Source: Trichobilharzia regenti
Taxonomy: Eukaryota > Platyhelminthes > Trematoda > Strigeidida > Schistosomatidae
Direction: 5' to 3'
Length of the DNA stretch: 64,000 nucleotides
NCBI GenBank assembly: GCA_944472135.2
Contig: OX235270.1
Span: forward strand, 74,223,168 to 74,287,167
The notes below the pieces were generated by a model. The model searched no databases. It was not told the origin of the DNA and was given only the letters and a program-made list of their open reading frames with translations. Below are positions 1-12,430 of the stretch, piece by piece (within the stretch, counting starts at the first letter, position 1; each line of letters begins with the position of its first letter). Made by a program: the position numbers and the translations under genes.

Positions 1-1540
1 TTCAAAACTTGTATAATACCCTCATTATTTTCAGGGGGTTATCCTACTGCATGACTACTCTTTTTGTAGACATTCCACTAATTTTCACGGATATACAATT
101 CTATTCAGTTCTATTAGTGGTCAAAGATAAAAAAAACCATAGTTCATTCTCTTCTTTCAGTAATCAGATACATCTGTTCTATGTAGCCATATCTAAAAAA
201 ACATTTCTGTCATGGTGTTTAATACTGCACTTATTTTCTGGTGTAGTTAGTAATCATATCTCTAGAGGAAGGAAATACAAAATATTGGACTCACTTTTAA
301 TTGTCATGAGTGTTGTATATAAGTTACACAAACAGATTAACTGTAACATGCATTATTTGCAGTTATTTTCTCGTAAATAAGCCTAGGAGAAAACATTTAT
401 ACTGATGTTGAATTTTTTTTATTTATTAGCAAACGCTTACTTTTGGTAATCACATGCAATAACTCAGTCATGGATTACTTACAAGCTGAAAGCCGTAATT
501 TAAAAATGAGACATTTCGATAGCTAAAGCCAACTTCGATTGAGTGATTATAATGGGTCGTAAAGTTCTATCTCTTTACTAGATTATATTATAATAATCTG
601 TAGGTTTCGTTTTAGCCTACTAACTTAAGAGCAGTTCGACTTGGCCAATCACTTCTATGGTTTAGTGTAATTTTTTTACTTCTTTTAAAAAGTACCAGAT
701 GACGTAAATGTACATTACAACACCAAAAAAATGTTTGTCACCAGTTGAAGGTTTTTAGTGTACATCATGCAAGTCAGTGGAAATGGGTCTTGTTGGTGCC
801 CTCAATAAGCATGATTAAAATCTACCATTTATGTAAAAAAAAAACAGCTCAGTAGTATTGCTTGATTCATGACGAGTTCTGTATTAGTTTGAACAGAATA
901 TTTTCAAACACTGAAATATCAAGTTAGTCCACAGAACTTAACAGTTACTTAGTATTCAACATTCTACAGATATCAAGTGATGACAGTCAACTATGCAACA
1001 AAGTAATTTTTCGTATTTTTTGATTATAGTTATGAAGTGATTTTGTTACAGATATAAAAATAACAACACTGTGACTTGTTTGTTCAACTATTTTTTAGCT
1101 TTGGATTGTCAGTTAACTTTCTTATATATTAGAAACATGGTGGTTTTATATCAGCAGTAATTATTCTAAAGTAATATTTACTACAATTACTTGAAATTCG
1201 GCTAATATTAATTACCCTGGCCTGAAGAAATCCTGTAGTCTATAATGTGCACACTTTTGCTGTAAAGAATGTGACTTACTTAAGTAGTATATGTGGGTAA
1301 TGATAAAAGATACTTTATAATGGATATAACTTTGATTCCAAATTACAGATTTTACACTATGAGTTGATGAAAATTTCAGAAGGATCCTTATTTTCACGTC
1401 AGTTTGCATTGACTGATAACTGATTATGCTGCTGGTCAAAAATTCCCATTCTCTGTTGACATACTAACAGCAGGCATATCAGCAAAGACAAAACATTTCT
1501 GACCAATAAAATCAGTCAAAGGGAAAGGCAAATTATCAGG
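1..1540. other. AT-rich, no feature seen
   Basis: A 123-codon frame at 9-380 has no domain and no splice context. Nothing else supported. Confidence 0.6.
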
Positions 1541-1765
1541 TATTGGTTTTGTAGGGATTTTTCTTCGACTGCATGGAAGATTTCATAATGAGCTGACATC
1601 ACTTAGAGAACCACTGGAAAACCTGGGAGTATTGGACAACTGTTTGGTCTTATTTTGCGACTCTTCATCAGTACTCACCCACCGGGTTTTGAACCCAGGA
1701 CCTTCTGGTTACAAGGCGAGCTAACTCGTAGACCATTGAGCCACTGGGACCCGACCCAACGGCAT
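1541..1765 (-). repeat. SINE-1 (Sm-alpha-like, tRNA-headed), reverse copy
   Basis: Read on minus: GGGTCCCAGTGGCTCAATGG (A-box region), a B box in GGGTTCAAAACC form, the ACTGATGAAGAGTC hammerhead-like words, and the GATGTCAGCTCAT-type tail ending in ACCAATA. Older than the copy beside it. Confidence 0.75.
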
Positions 1766-1777
1766 GGCAGTAACTCA

Positions 1778-2064
1778 TCGAAGAAGACATTGCGAAATGG
1801 TCACGCTATGTCGTGAATTGGCAGAAGTTAGAGTTCAAGGACCATTGGATCGGGTCCCAGTGTCTCAAAGGTCTACGAGCTGGCTCGCCTTGTAACCAGA
1901 AGGTCCTGAGTTCGAACCCCTATGGTGGGTGCGTACTGATGAAGAGTCCCAAACTAGGACGAAACAGCTGTCCAGTACTCCCAGGTTTTCATTGGTTCTC
2001 CAATAGATGTCAGCTCATGATGAAATCCTTCATGCAATCAAATGCAAATTAACTTAAAAACAAA
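1778..2064 (+). repeat. SINE-1, forward copy, head-to-head with the previous one
   Basis: Starts with a leader region (GACATTGCG, GTCGTGAATTGGCAGAAG) found also at 8.68 and 18.5 kb, then GGGTCCCAGTGTCTCAAAGG, a B box GAGTTCGAACCCC, and the hammerhead-like block ACTGATGAAGAGTCCCAAAC-TAGGACGAAAC at 1935-1964. The tail is CAGCTCATGATGAAATCC. The open frame of 79 codons here is a shadow of the SINE, not a gene. Confidence 0.8.
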
Positions 2065-2084
2065 TAAACTGAATAGAATAATGG

Positions 2085-3835
2085 TCATTTTCCGGGTTTT
2101 AAAGAAAAGGATGTACTATTATGTTTGAAATCATTAAATCCAACACACAGCCTTGGTCCAGATGGTGTACCAAGCATTCTTCTCCAAAAGTGTGCAGACA
2201 TCTTGTGTCATCCTCTTACTCAAATCTTTAACGCATCATTTAACAGGGAAACGGTACCTGCTGACTGGAAAGAAATCAAGGTTGTACCTGTACAGAAATC
2301 ATCTTCTGGAGCAGGTATAAAGTTTAGACCAGTCGCTATAACATCTCCTTTTTTGAAAACTATGGAGAAACTTCTTTTGAATATTCTTAAACCTTCTTTA
2401 AAAGCTTTTAGTGACCCTAAGCAGTTTGCTTATAAGTGTGGAAGAAGTACATTAGATGCAGCCATTGTACTACACCACAATATTGTTTCCTGCCTTGATA
2501 AGGGTGCTAAGTTCGTTCGAACAGCTTTTTTAGACTATACTGCAGCTTTCGACTCTGTTCCTAGGACACTTTTATTAGGAAAGATGATTTCAGCACAAAC
2601 AGAGTCCTGGGCAACTAGATGGCTGTCTTCTTATTTTAAGGATAGGAAACAGCATACTGTTTTGGCTGGAAAGCGCTCCACTTCTCAGCTAACTGAAAGT
2701 GGTGTGCCTCAAGGTGCAGTACTTTCTCCATTTCTTTTCTCTTTCTTTTTGCATGACCTTCCGAACTCACCCAAAGTTAACTTCATTAAGTATGCTGATG
2801 ATCTGACCGTTTCTGTCCCTGTAGTTTCCACATCGGATTGTTCCCATATGAATGGCTTCTTAGCTGAAGTTAAGGATTGGTCTGGCTCAAATGGTCTTAA
2901 ACTAAATCCAACTAAATGTAACACTGTTGATTTCAGCTTGAGAAGTGAAAAAGACATGCATGGATTGATTCAATCTCATGATTGTTGTAATATTGATGGT
3001 ACCATGATAGAGAGTAAGTCAAGTGTTTCTTATCTTGGCATTAGTTTCTCTTCAAACCTTTGCTGGTCGTCTCATATTCTTATAGTTTCTAAGAAAGTTT
3101 TCCGTCTGACTTATTACATAAAGAAGTTGAGACACTCAGGTATAACCCAATCTCTTATCATACAATTTATTAATTCATGTGTTTTGCCCATCATTCTTTA
3201 TTGTTCTCCATTATTCTTCCCTGGGCTACTCAAGAAAGACCATATAATACTACGAAGAACATTGAGGGCTGTAAGTAGGGTCAGTGCTATCCCTTTGACT
3301 CAACTAAATGACACTGTTGTCAATAGGCATATGAATTCTTGTAAACACTTAGCTAAAGTTATCTTATCTGATAGTGAACATCCTCTTTATTCACAATTGT
3401 TTCCTTGTATCTCTTCGGGTAAGACCAGAAGAAATTTTATAAACATTTATGCTCGTACTACAAAATATAAAAATTCGACCGTTCCATATTTGGCACGAGT
3501 ATTGTGTGAAGAGACAAATATCAGAAAAGAACTTTTACAACTTTTAAATCATTAACTAAACTATAAAATGTAATGATGCATATTAATGCATGTGTTATTT
3601 GTTATATTATTTATTTATTATTCACTATGACCTAGTAATAGTGTGATTTTGTTGGGGTTTTATTTTTTCCTATTAACTATCAATATTTTAACATTTTATA
3701 CATTTATATAATTATAAACAGAGCTAAACCATTGCAATATGTAAAAGAAACGCTGAAAATTCCATGCTGTAAATTGTTATTGTTGTGGAATAAAGTGATT
3801 ATTATTGTTTTTATATTATTATTGTTATTAATGAC
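2085..3835 (+). mobile_element. CR1/Perere-like LINE, copy A
   Basis: RT frame followed by an A/T-rich 3' end. The tail contains GCTGAAAATTCCATGCTG, TGTGGAATAAAGTG and then repeated ATT units to about 3835. The same tail words close LINE copy B near 39.9 kb and the SINE-2 family. Confidence 0.8.
2090..3555 (+). CDS. Reverse transcriptase of a CR1/Perere-like LINE, 5'-truncated
   Basis: Open frame of at least 476 codons from the ATG at 2125; homology to the second copy extends upstream to about 2090, where the element is 5'-truncated next to a SINE. Numbering from that ATG: the fingers motif SLGPDGVPS near residue 10, the catalytic aspartate block FLDYTAAFDSVP at 135-146, GVPQGAVLSPF at 193-203, and YADD at 223-226. 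The C-terminal part after the palm is CR1-like in composition. It would copy LINE RNA by target-primed reverse transcription. No endonuclease domain or first ORF remains, so it is not autonomous. No frameshift or stop was found, so it looks younger than the copy at 40-42 kb. The clade call rests on motif style. Confidence 0.85.
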
Positions 3836-3837
3836 TG

Positions 3838-3995
3838 ATAGCCGTGGCATCAAAAATGCCTCCCGTGACCGTAGAACTTAATGCTTTGGCGTTTAAGACA
3901 ATCGTTCCAGGGTTTGAATCTCATCGCGAATACTATCAGTCACTACGAATGAAGAGTTCCAAATAGAAGATTTCGTCCATTCCGTCTTCGTATAT
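3838..3995 (+). repeat. Diverged Sm-alpha-like SINE
   Basis: TGATAGCCGTGGCATC, a B box-like GGGTTTGAATCTC, and CGAATGAAGAGTTCCAAATAG with TTTCGTCC, a worn version of the block at 57.5 kb. It directly follows the LINE copy A tail. Confidence 0.5.
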
Positions 3996-4907
3996 TGTAT
4001 CAATCTAGTTTTGATCATGTGGAAACATTTCTCATATCTTCAAGTCCTACATTTTCTACTGATGAGATGAACTACCAGTATGTTTCCACTGTTTTTCTTG
4101 TACTTCAGTTTAGACAAGTAGGACAAAAAGCGAAGACTAACAGGTAACGTTCATCACAAAACTGAGGATGGAGATTACTATCGAGCTTTACAATATTCAG
4201 TTTCATAAGTTTTGCAAGATAATACATGTATTATGATAATTATTTTTTGAACAAAAATTTCCACTGATCTGTACTCGTGTAAAACTATTTCTAGTGCTTA
4301 AAACTAGTATTTCTTTTCTATATTACTTCTATGTGCCTAAAGATTAACTTGATTATGCATAAATACATTGTATTTTGCCAAGCATAATCATATCCTTCAA
4401 GATGCATACATGCATACATTCACATGTACACACATGATACCTGCAACAAGAATATGAGGCACGTAAAATAAGTTGAGAAAAGAATGGCTTATTTCTATAT
4501 ATATACACATACATGTATTTATATATATTTGTGAGTATGTGGATAGTAATGTCATACCCATTTAGAAGTATCACGATCAATGCATGTTTTATTGTGAAAA
4601 AGAGGTGTCATCCTGAAGGTAATTACTTTAATATCTTCATTATCTATGATAATTATAAATAATCTCTTAAGATTGCTTGTGAATCTGTACAGACACAATT
4701 CACGCTATTTTTCTTATTTTATTGACTAGTACGAAGTCTCGATGGTAAAAATTTGATGTTTATATGGAATAAATAAGATGCAGTGAAATACAACTAATTT
4801 ATTCCATGCAGGGAACTAATGGAAAGCATCCATCTGTTACTTAGTTGTTATACATATGGGAGTATTTTAAGTTGTTTACAACAGAGATTGTTTTTTATCA
4901 ACACAAG
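3996..4907. other. AT-rich, no feature seen
   Basis: Short TA and CATA runs near 4390-4520; otherwise nothing. Confidence 0.6.
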
Positions 4908-5563
4908 CCATTTACTGTATTCAAAAGACTTCTGGCTCAATAACAGTTACTATTGAGCATGAAATAAAATCTCTGAAGGATATTTTATCTAAGAATAGAT
5001 ATCCTGAGAAGTTCATTAATAAATACTCTAAAGAAACTACCCCTTGCAAAACAAATCAAAAAGTTCCGAAGAAACATGTCTATATCAGTTTGCCGTTCAA
5101 AGGAGGTGACGTACAGGAAGTAGTCAAACGAAGACTCGACAAAGCCATCAAGAGAACCTATTATGCCGCAAAACTTGTTATCCTTAACACCACCAAGCGA
5201 GTGCTTCAACAATCTGGGAAAGACCAGTCGCCAATCCTCGACACTTCAAACTGCGTATATCAGTTTGAGTGTGTTTGTGGTAGCAAATACATTGGTCGTA
5301 CAGAAAGGTGATTGTCTACTCGCATGATGGAGCATTTGCCAAAATGGTTGAAAACGGCTGAGTGCAAAGTGCTAAAATCCTCAATAACAAAACATCTAGT
5401 GGATTACGGACATGATATCGACGCGGTCAAGTTATTCACCATTGTCAGCAAACAAAGAAACAAGAAGATGCTTGCAATTGCAGAGGCTTATGCAATTCGA
5501 ATTAATAAACCGGCTCTCTGTATACAAAAGGAGATGGTCGTGACTCTGAATCTACCATTGTAA
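4908..5563 (+). pseudogene. Penelope-like element: RT-to-GIY-YIG region with one TGA
   Basis: Frame from about 4912 reads GSITVTIEHEIKSLKDIL, KNRYPEKFINKY, KKHVYISLPFKGGDVQEVVK, then NCVYQFECVCGSKYIGRTER, a TGA at 5309, and STRMMEHLPKW, SSITKHLVDYGHDID and ALCIQKEMVV to a TAA at 5561. This is the PLE thumb/linker followed by the GIY-YIG nuclease: the CVYQF/KYIGRT pair is the GIY and YIG box region and R-x-x-EH is the next motif. Apart from the single TGA the frame is intact for over 210 codons. Most of the RT is missing by 5' truncation. A (TTA)n-rich stretch follows the stop. Confidence 0.8.
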
Positions 5564-6811
5564 TACGTTTTACTTATTATTACTATTATTCTACCTCATT
5601 ATTATTGTTATTATTATCATTACTATTATTCTTGTACCATTTAAAACTATGCTTTATCATTAAGATTATCTTAACTCACTTCAACACTATTATTATTATA
5701 ACTATTACTATCGATATTAGTCTGTTTGCAATTCTCGTTATATTCCCTAATCACTAATTGTTTATCTTAGTGATGTAATTGAAGCGTAATGCAATTTATC
5801 TTAATTTTGATCTCTCATACTCTCTCTCGCCTTATCTATTTGAACATGACCTGTAAAACATTCGCACGTGTCTTTCTACATGACTAATTCAATGTAGTTT
5901 ATTTATCAGTCTTATATCTCCCAATGTAATTTCAAAAGTATATATATCCGTGTATGTAGAGTATTCAGCTGACCAGTTCTACCGAAATTTGATGAATTCA
6001 TTAAATCCTGCTTTATTAACCTTTATTGCTTGTTTTAAATTCGTATCGAGAAATAAATGTTCTCAACAGTTACATTAATCTGACATGATACCATGATACA
6101 GTGTTAATAACTGGATAGCCTTCTGAGCACTATTCAACACTCATAATCATATCATGGTATTCTTAGCATCTTAACTGTCAAACAAAGCTGACTAGCATAC
6201 TTGAATTCATGTCGAAAGTACAAGGGGAAAAGACAATCTGTATTTATTCAATTTTACAAAGGAACAATACAATCATTAACTAAATGGATATGAATACAGA
6301 AAGATTTCCCTACATTAGGAGTACATTTTATGTATTCAAACTATTTAAGTATTTTATTCACAGAAATATATATATCTTGAACATATTTTCAACTTCTCTT
6401 TTATTTATTTCTTTCAGTTTTTGTCTATCATATAATCTCTATTGAATTTTGTACAATGGGGCAGTGTATACTCTCTAAGTTATATACTTGTAACCTAGAC
6501 AACAATAACTATAAAACTTCATTGTAGTAAGAAACAAATTAAACGTAACATACAAAGAGTAGATACACTATGAGAAGGAATAATCTCTTCATAGCACGTA
6601 CACTTGCCTACAATGCCTCCATTAATTCTAATGAATTAGTAATGTAAAAATGTAATAAGTACCAAATTAAGTGATACTTTTATTTCTAACATTGAAAAAG
6701 TTCAGTAATTTACTTTTAATTCAGAATTTATACTACTGTTTTTTACTTTATGTGATATTTCCGTCATAGGTAAGTGCGTAAATAAAAATGCGTGTCGTCA
6801 AGTGTGGATTT

Positions 6812-6892
<81 letters not shown>

Positions 6893-8650
6893 TGTAATCC
6901 TATAGCCTTAGTTATTGATAAAATGATCTATTCTTATTGAAACTCTGGTAAATTTAGTCATTAACTACGCTGGAAGAGCATTTGAGTGTCACTTCAAAAC
7001 CACAACATAAAATAATCCCTTCACAATACTATTTTAATGTATTTAAATTTTTTGCTAAACGTGTTTCATTCTCTTTTCTTGGTTGGAACTGTCCACTAGA
7101 TATGTAAATAAGTTCATTCAATGAAAATACAGGAAGGCTTCATGATACATAAATAGAACAAAGGAGGTTTCTTCATCATAAACGACTAATTTTCTGTCCT
7201 CTATCCTTATTACATTATTATCAAATCGTTATTTTTTTAAGTGTAAATTTATGTTCATCTAATTTTGTAGTGACAAAGTTTCAGTTCTACTCTGTGTAAG
7301 ATCTACCAGATATCAGTTTGTGGCGATTTACCAGTAGTATATAAACAGACGTTCATTGGTATAAAAACATCAAATGTCAAGAAGAAGAAGAAGGCAAATG
7401 GTGCAGCGTTGTAGAGACACATGAGACAAATGTAAGGATACAAGGAAACACAGTATAAAGTTCAGAGGTACCACAACACGAAGGTCTGTGCAAATTTTGC
7501 TTTGAAGACATGGTGTACATAATCTGGCTATATAGAGATACCAATTTCCAAATAAACATTCCTTCATCAAACCTTCCGTCCTGTAGCGTTACAAGTTCAC
7601 TTCTTGCGGCATTCTGTTCCCATCTTCGTTTTCCGCACAAAAAACACAAGCATACAAGTCTATTCATGAATTTTCACTTAAATATATCTTCGCTATCTTA
7701 AAGTGGTATGTATCAGAAATAAGCGACCAATACTTTTGGTGATATAAATCTGTGTACCGTATGTAAGAAGTATATTTATTTGGTCTCTGAATAGCTTTTA
7801 AATAACTAAGAATGTGGATGATGTGTGACATACCAGCACAGTGCCTTTAGAAATGCCTGATGAAGAGCATAATTTTCAAGTGAAATAAGCGATTTAAGAG
7901 AAGTAGGTTCATAATGGATGAATAATAGAGAGACTGTCCAGTGACCGCTTATGGATTTCATGACATAAAGATAACTAAATTAAATAAAGTATAACTTGGT
8001 ACTAAGGTACTGAAAATTGTTCTGATATCAGTCCTACGATTCCCTATGATAGTATTTCGTTACAGGTGAAGGTTATTTCCTATTATCTGCATCTGTCTCA
8101 ACTTGGATACATGTAACACTAACTCCGCATGCTTGACACGACAGCTTTTTTTACTCTGATTCACATTGGATACACAGCTTCTAAATGTAGTTATATATTC
8201 TTACGCATTAGTGACAAAAGTTAAACACTAGTGACAAAAACCTAAAAACATCATAACTTTGGTGGAAACACTGGCTAGTGAACCCAGTCAGTCATTCATC
8301 CAAATTTATACTAAACAATAACAGCACATGGTGCAGGATAAAACGGACACATTGTTTATTTCGTGGCCATTTTTTTCATCTGTACACAATATAAATGATG
8401 AAATTTCACAGTTTTGTTACGGTTTTAAAACTAAGGTTCATTAAAGTGTGGAGCAGTAGTCAAGAATAAATAAAAAGTTCACTTAGTGAAATAAAGGACA
8501 CTGCTGTACTTATACGAGTAATTTGATCGAAGTTTAACTCCAGTAAACTAAAGATGCAGGACTTCATCGTCAGCTGACATTGGTTAGAGAACCATTGGAA
8601 AACCTGATAGTACTGGACAGTACTGGGAAGTCGTGACCAGTAGGGTGTAG
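5564..8650. other. AT-rich spacer with PLE 3' untranslated start and (AT)n
   Basis: 5570-5700 is rich in TTA/ATT triplets and probably PLE 3' sequence. The (AT)n tract is at 6814. Short frames near 7.4-7.7 kb overlap on both strands and show no domain. Confidence 0.55.
6814..6890. repeat. (AT)n microsatellite, 77 bp
   Basis: Uninterrupted TA alternation. Confidence 0.98.
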
Positions 8651-8962
8651 CAGGTCAGGTGTGAGGACATATACTCACCGAAGACATTGGCTAGCGGTTC
8701 CGCTATATCGTGAATTCACAGAAGTCACAATTCATGGGCTGGCCATTGGATTGGGTCCCAGTGGCTCAATGGTATACGAGCTCGCCTTATAACCAGAAGA
8801 TTCTGGGTTCGAACCCCTGTGATGGGTTCCTACTGATGAGGAGTCCCAAACTAGGACGAAATTGCTGTCCAGTACTCTCAGGTTTTCCAATTGTTCTCTA
8901 ACCGATGTCGGCTCATGATGAAATCCTGTAACCAATCAACCAAATCCCTACAAACCAATACT
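8651..8962 (+). repeat. SINE-1 copy, left arm of a 312-bp inverted pair
   Basis: GGGTCCCAGTGGCTCAATGG, B box GGGTTCGAACCCC, hammerhead-like ACTGATGAGGAGTCCCAAAC, tail CAATCAACCAAATCCC. Nearly identical in reverse to 12431-12742, including leader sequence before the tRNA-like head. Confidence 0.85.
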
Positions 8963-11099
8963 TTAAACTAAAGGATGGTAAGACTGTAGTGGGACTATTA
9001 AATTTCATTATTTAGGTTGTTGCAACTGATGAGATGCCAACCGAAGAAACTGTGCATCCTGTACCCTGTGTTGTTATTTCTTTGATCAAATTCATTCAGG
9101 TGAATTCGTGTAGGAAAAATCTAAATTTACTTTAGAAAAAATTAGAGATACGCTTTTATGGTGTTTCCAGAGGAAGACAACTGACAAAAATGTGGAAACT
9201 AACCCGAAAAAGAACATTCGAGGGACAATTAATCGGAAGATATAAAAAGTGCTAAAACAGTAAAAACAAAATTGCAGATCAGTCACTAAGAGAAAATGAA
9301 ATCTCATGATTACAGGGAGTTCTGATTTCAAAATATTGCCAGAATTTTATTAATGATTCAAAACATTTCACTTAATATTGAACCTGTTCTAAAGCTATGT
9401 ACAAATGAAGGGATGCAAAGTGTGTGCCACAAAGTATCACTTATTTTATTGACGCAAAAACTATAGTATTTTATTTCACTAAGAAAGAAAATGAAATTCC
9501 TAAAACTCTGAAAAAACGGAAACTGTAAATTAATTAAGGCGGAATAAGGAAATAATTGTGGAAAGGAGACGTCTGAACATATTCGACGGACTACATTTGC
9601 CTGCTGAAGAAAAAATGTCCTATGAAATTACCAAGATGAAACTTGGTACCAATAGTTCCTAAACCTTGAATCGAAGACTCTGTCCGGTTTGATTTAAAAC
9701 TGAAGTCTTATTTACCCTCAAGATTTTACTGTCAACTAAAGGTATACCTCCTCATAAAGGCCAGTAAGGAAACTCTTCCACGCACGATCTCCAAATAGCT
9801 ATCTCTGCCATTAAAACTTATGAATAGCACATAACATATTAACTACTTACTAGATTTCAAATCCAAAGTGGAAAACCAGAGGCATGGTGGAAGTGAGGTT
9901 ATGGTAATCTGCAGTATATGCTAGTATTACTGAAAGTCTTGATGTAATTTCCTTTGGCTAACATCAGACACAACTCTTTAGAAAAGATCTCCACTGAAAT
10001 ACAAGGGGTAGCATTATGACCTATTACTTCTGTCTAGAAGCTAAATAATTCACATTTAAAAGAAGTTGACATCAATAGATCTTAAGCTCATACAAGGCCA
10101 AAGTATAGCTAGGGTACTTTAGTGTTAACTTCGTAACACTAAAACGTGACAAACCATTCATTTAGGGTGAAAGAGGAGGTATAATCGACTTATACTAAGT
10201 TTACTTCGGAATCAGAATCAGATAGCAGAGAATCACCTTTTTATAGACTGTCCAGTTAAGCGAAAAGAAAATGAATATTTTGTTAGAAAATTTTTTGGAA
10301 AATCAATGCACCTAAAACGTTACTTGGGATTTGGAATTCTCAGTGTAAAGGTATTAGGTGTCTCTAGTCTCCCTAGACGAACACGTTTTAATCACAGATA
10401 AATATTTTGAAGAATGAATATCGATCACAAGTGAATAAATTATTTATTCTGGGAATTCTCCTCAGAAAATAAAGAAAAGCAGTAATGGTGGCAGATCATG
10501 TACTCAAAATTCGTGAACCATGGAATTTTATCCTAAGCCCATCTGACTCGCACTAACATCAGTACATTTATGGTAAGCGTCTTCTATTTGATAAATGCAG
10601 ATGATTTGTCTAACTCATGCACTTATCAAGTCGAACAACCTATACACACTTGTATTTCTTACCAGTTAACTCACTCGATGCCACAGAATTACTTTACACA
10701 AAAGACCCATGACAGAGGTATTATATATAAGCTGAGATTTTGTAAATGTGGGTTTATTATTACTTTAGTGAAGTCATTGGCATTAAATAGAGAAACATCA
10801 CTAAAACAACCCTGTTTTGTTTTTCAGTCATAAAGAAGTACAAATTTCTAATAATAATGAACCCCAAATAACCAATAAAGTATCTGTAGAACTTGGGCAC
10901 TGTGGTAGAATGTAATCTCATATTAGATAAGTTTAATTCAAATACCACACAGAGATGCAGCATTAATAACTGGATAATGTTTAGAGGATAAGTTACTGCT
11001 CATTAGCGTATCAATTAGTCATACGGTTTCATGATTTGCTTTATATGCGTATTTTTCAGTCTCTTTCTTTCGTTCGTTACTACTTTCCATATCTCCAGT
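8963..11099. other. AT-rich spacer inside the 8.65/12.43-kb inverted pair
   Basis: No exon, repeat or RNA recognised. Confidence 0.55.
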
Positions 11100-11350
11100 A
11101 TGTGTGTCGGTGGTTCAACGGCAGAATGCTGAACGCCAACAGCACCTCATAGGTTCTATCTCCACCCACTGACGCATGCCTAAACCTCTCCAAGCCCCGG
11201 TAGTAAGACTGATAAAGATGGAAGGTTGGATGTGTGGCTAGAAAGCTCACCCTGTAAAAATAAATAAAAAAACACTGCTACTAAAGCTTCAGAGCTATAG
11301 TTTGAAATGCTGTGTTCCACTGGGGACGTAAAGGAATGAAATAAATATCT
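11100..11350 (+). repeat. SINE-3 copy, diverged
   Basis: TGTGTCGGTGGTTCAACGGC head, GATGGAAGGTTGGATGTGTGG body, CACTGCTACTAAAGCTTCAG and the tail TGTGTTCCACTGGGGACGTA. Next to the decayed PLE, inside the 8.65/12.43-kb inverted pair. Confidence 0.65.
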
Positions 11351-11439
11351 CCAGGATAGGTGTTGCGTCACTTCAGCTGCACGTGTGTAGCACTGAATCG
11401 ATAAGAAAAGATTTAGTGAATAATCTCTCCCTGTTTCGA

Positions 11440-11930
11440 CCTACCTATATTACTTTTTAATACACTCACCTTGTCCCACCCACCCTATTATGTGATTACA
11501 TGCAAGTGAATGGATTGCAATGGCTGAGTTTTTGTCTAGGTTATTTAACTCAGCATGGCCAATCACCTTGGGTCTGGCTAAATTTGTATGTTCTGATAAT
11601 CTAACTGACGCCAATCTACTTATCCGACCGAAGTAGTTGACTTCACAGTTATTATATGGTATTCCGTAAATTATATTATTTTTCCTAACTGGATATATTG
11701 GGTCCTTAAGCCGACAGAGTTTATCTCTGAGAGGGCTGGTCGGTTTAAACTCTACCATAATCTCAGCCTCATTGAGAATACACCATAAGGCTTCCGATGT
11801 CTACAGAGACTTTGAATTCCATATTGTTACTGTTAATCTTGTCATTTTGATTGGTGATCTTATTTCTCCTATGAGTTCTCATACATTTCTGAAAAAATTC
11901 CGGAGGGTAGTTACTCATTATTGATATTTT
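11440..11930 (-). pseudogene. Decayed Penelope-like element, linker and GIY-YIG
   Basis: Minus strand: NYPPEFFQKCMRTHRR near 11,900, then a frameshift, then DKLCRLKDPIYPVRKNNI, IIYGIPYNNCEVNYFGRIS and RLASVRLSEHTNLA. The IYGIPY and YFGR words correspond to GIY and YIG, and SEH matches the EH motif of the copy at 5 kb. The sequence after the endonuclease start is degraded. More diverged than the 5-kb copy. Confidence 0.65.
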
Positions 11931-12430
11931 CTTTATTGTTTGACCTCGTTATTTAAATCTTCTTGCTCACTAGTTAGGCACTTGGCCTGATTATATGAGC
12001 ATTTAACTAAGTCCATCTTAACCGATTCTCGATGGGATGAATTAAAGTCTAGGCGTTTATTAGAGTGTATCGGTTGCCTATAAATCCTAGTATATGTGTA
12101 AACGCATAAAGACTCAGTGGTAGATATAATCCAACTCACTTCTAAGTAAGAAATCGAACAAGGTGAATTGGCCATGCCAGTCTGTTAAATTAAAACGAAA
12201 GCAAAATGCTGGCTTAGGTATTAGGACAATGAAGGCTTCGCAAACAAACCAACCGGTTCCAAGTATACAAAAACAAGACAATACTCTGAGTAACTGATTA
12301 TAACTTTTAAAATACCAAATAAATTTATCACGAGGGCAGTTTTGGAATTCTGATATATTATACTGACTGACAAGAAAAAATAAACTTAGGCATTGTGACA
12401 AAGTCAAGTTCCATCACAAAGTAATTTTCA
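11931..12430. other. Spacer between decayed PLE and SINE-1
   Basis: May hold more 5' sequence of the decayed PLE, but no motif could be read. Confidence 0.45.

Noticed and set aside
9..380. 123-codon frame at the left edge
   Set aside because: No motif, no splice or start context, composition of random AT-rich DNA.
1813..2052. 79-codon plus-strand frame
   Set aside because: Lies wholly inside a SINE-1 copy.
6814..6890. Replication or regulatory origin at the AT tract
   Set aside because: Plain dinucleotide repeat; nothing around it supports a function.
8732..8935. 67-codon frame repeated almost exactly at 12458-12661
   Set aside because: Both are one frame through SINE-1; conservation comes from the repeat, not from protein selection.
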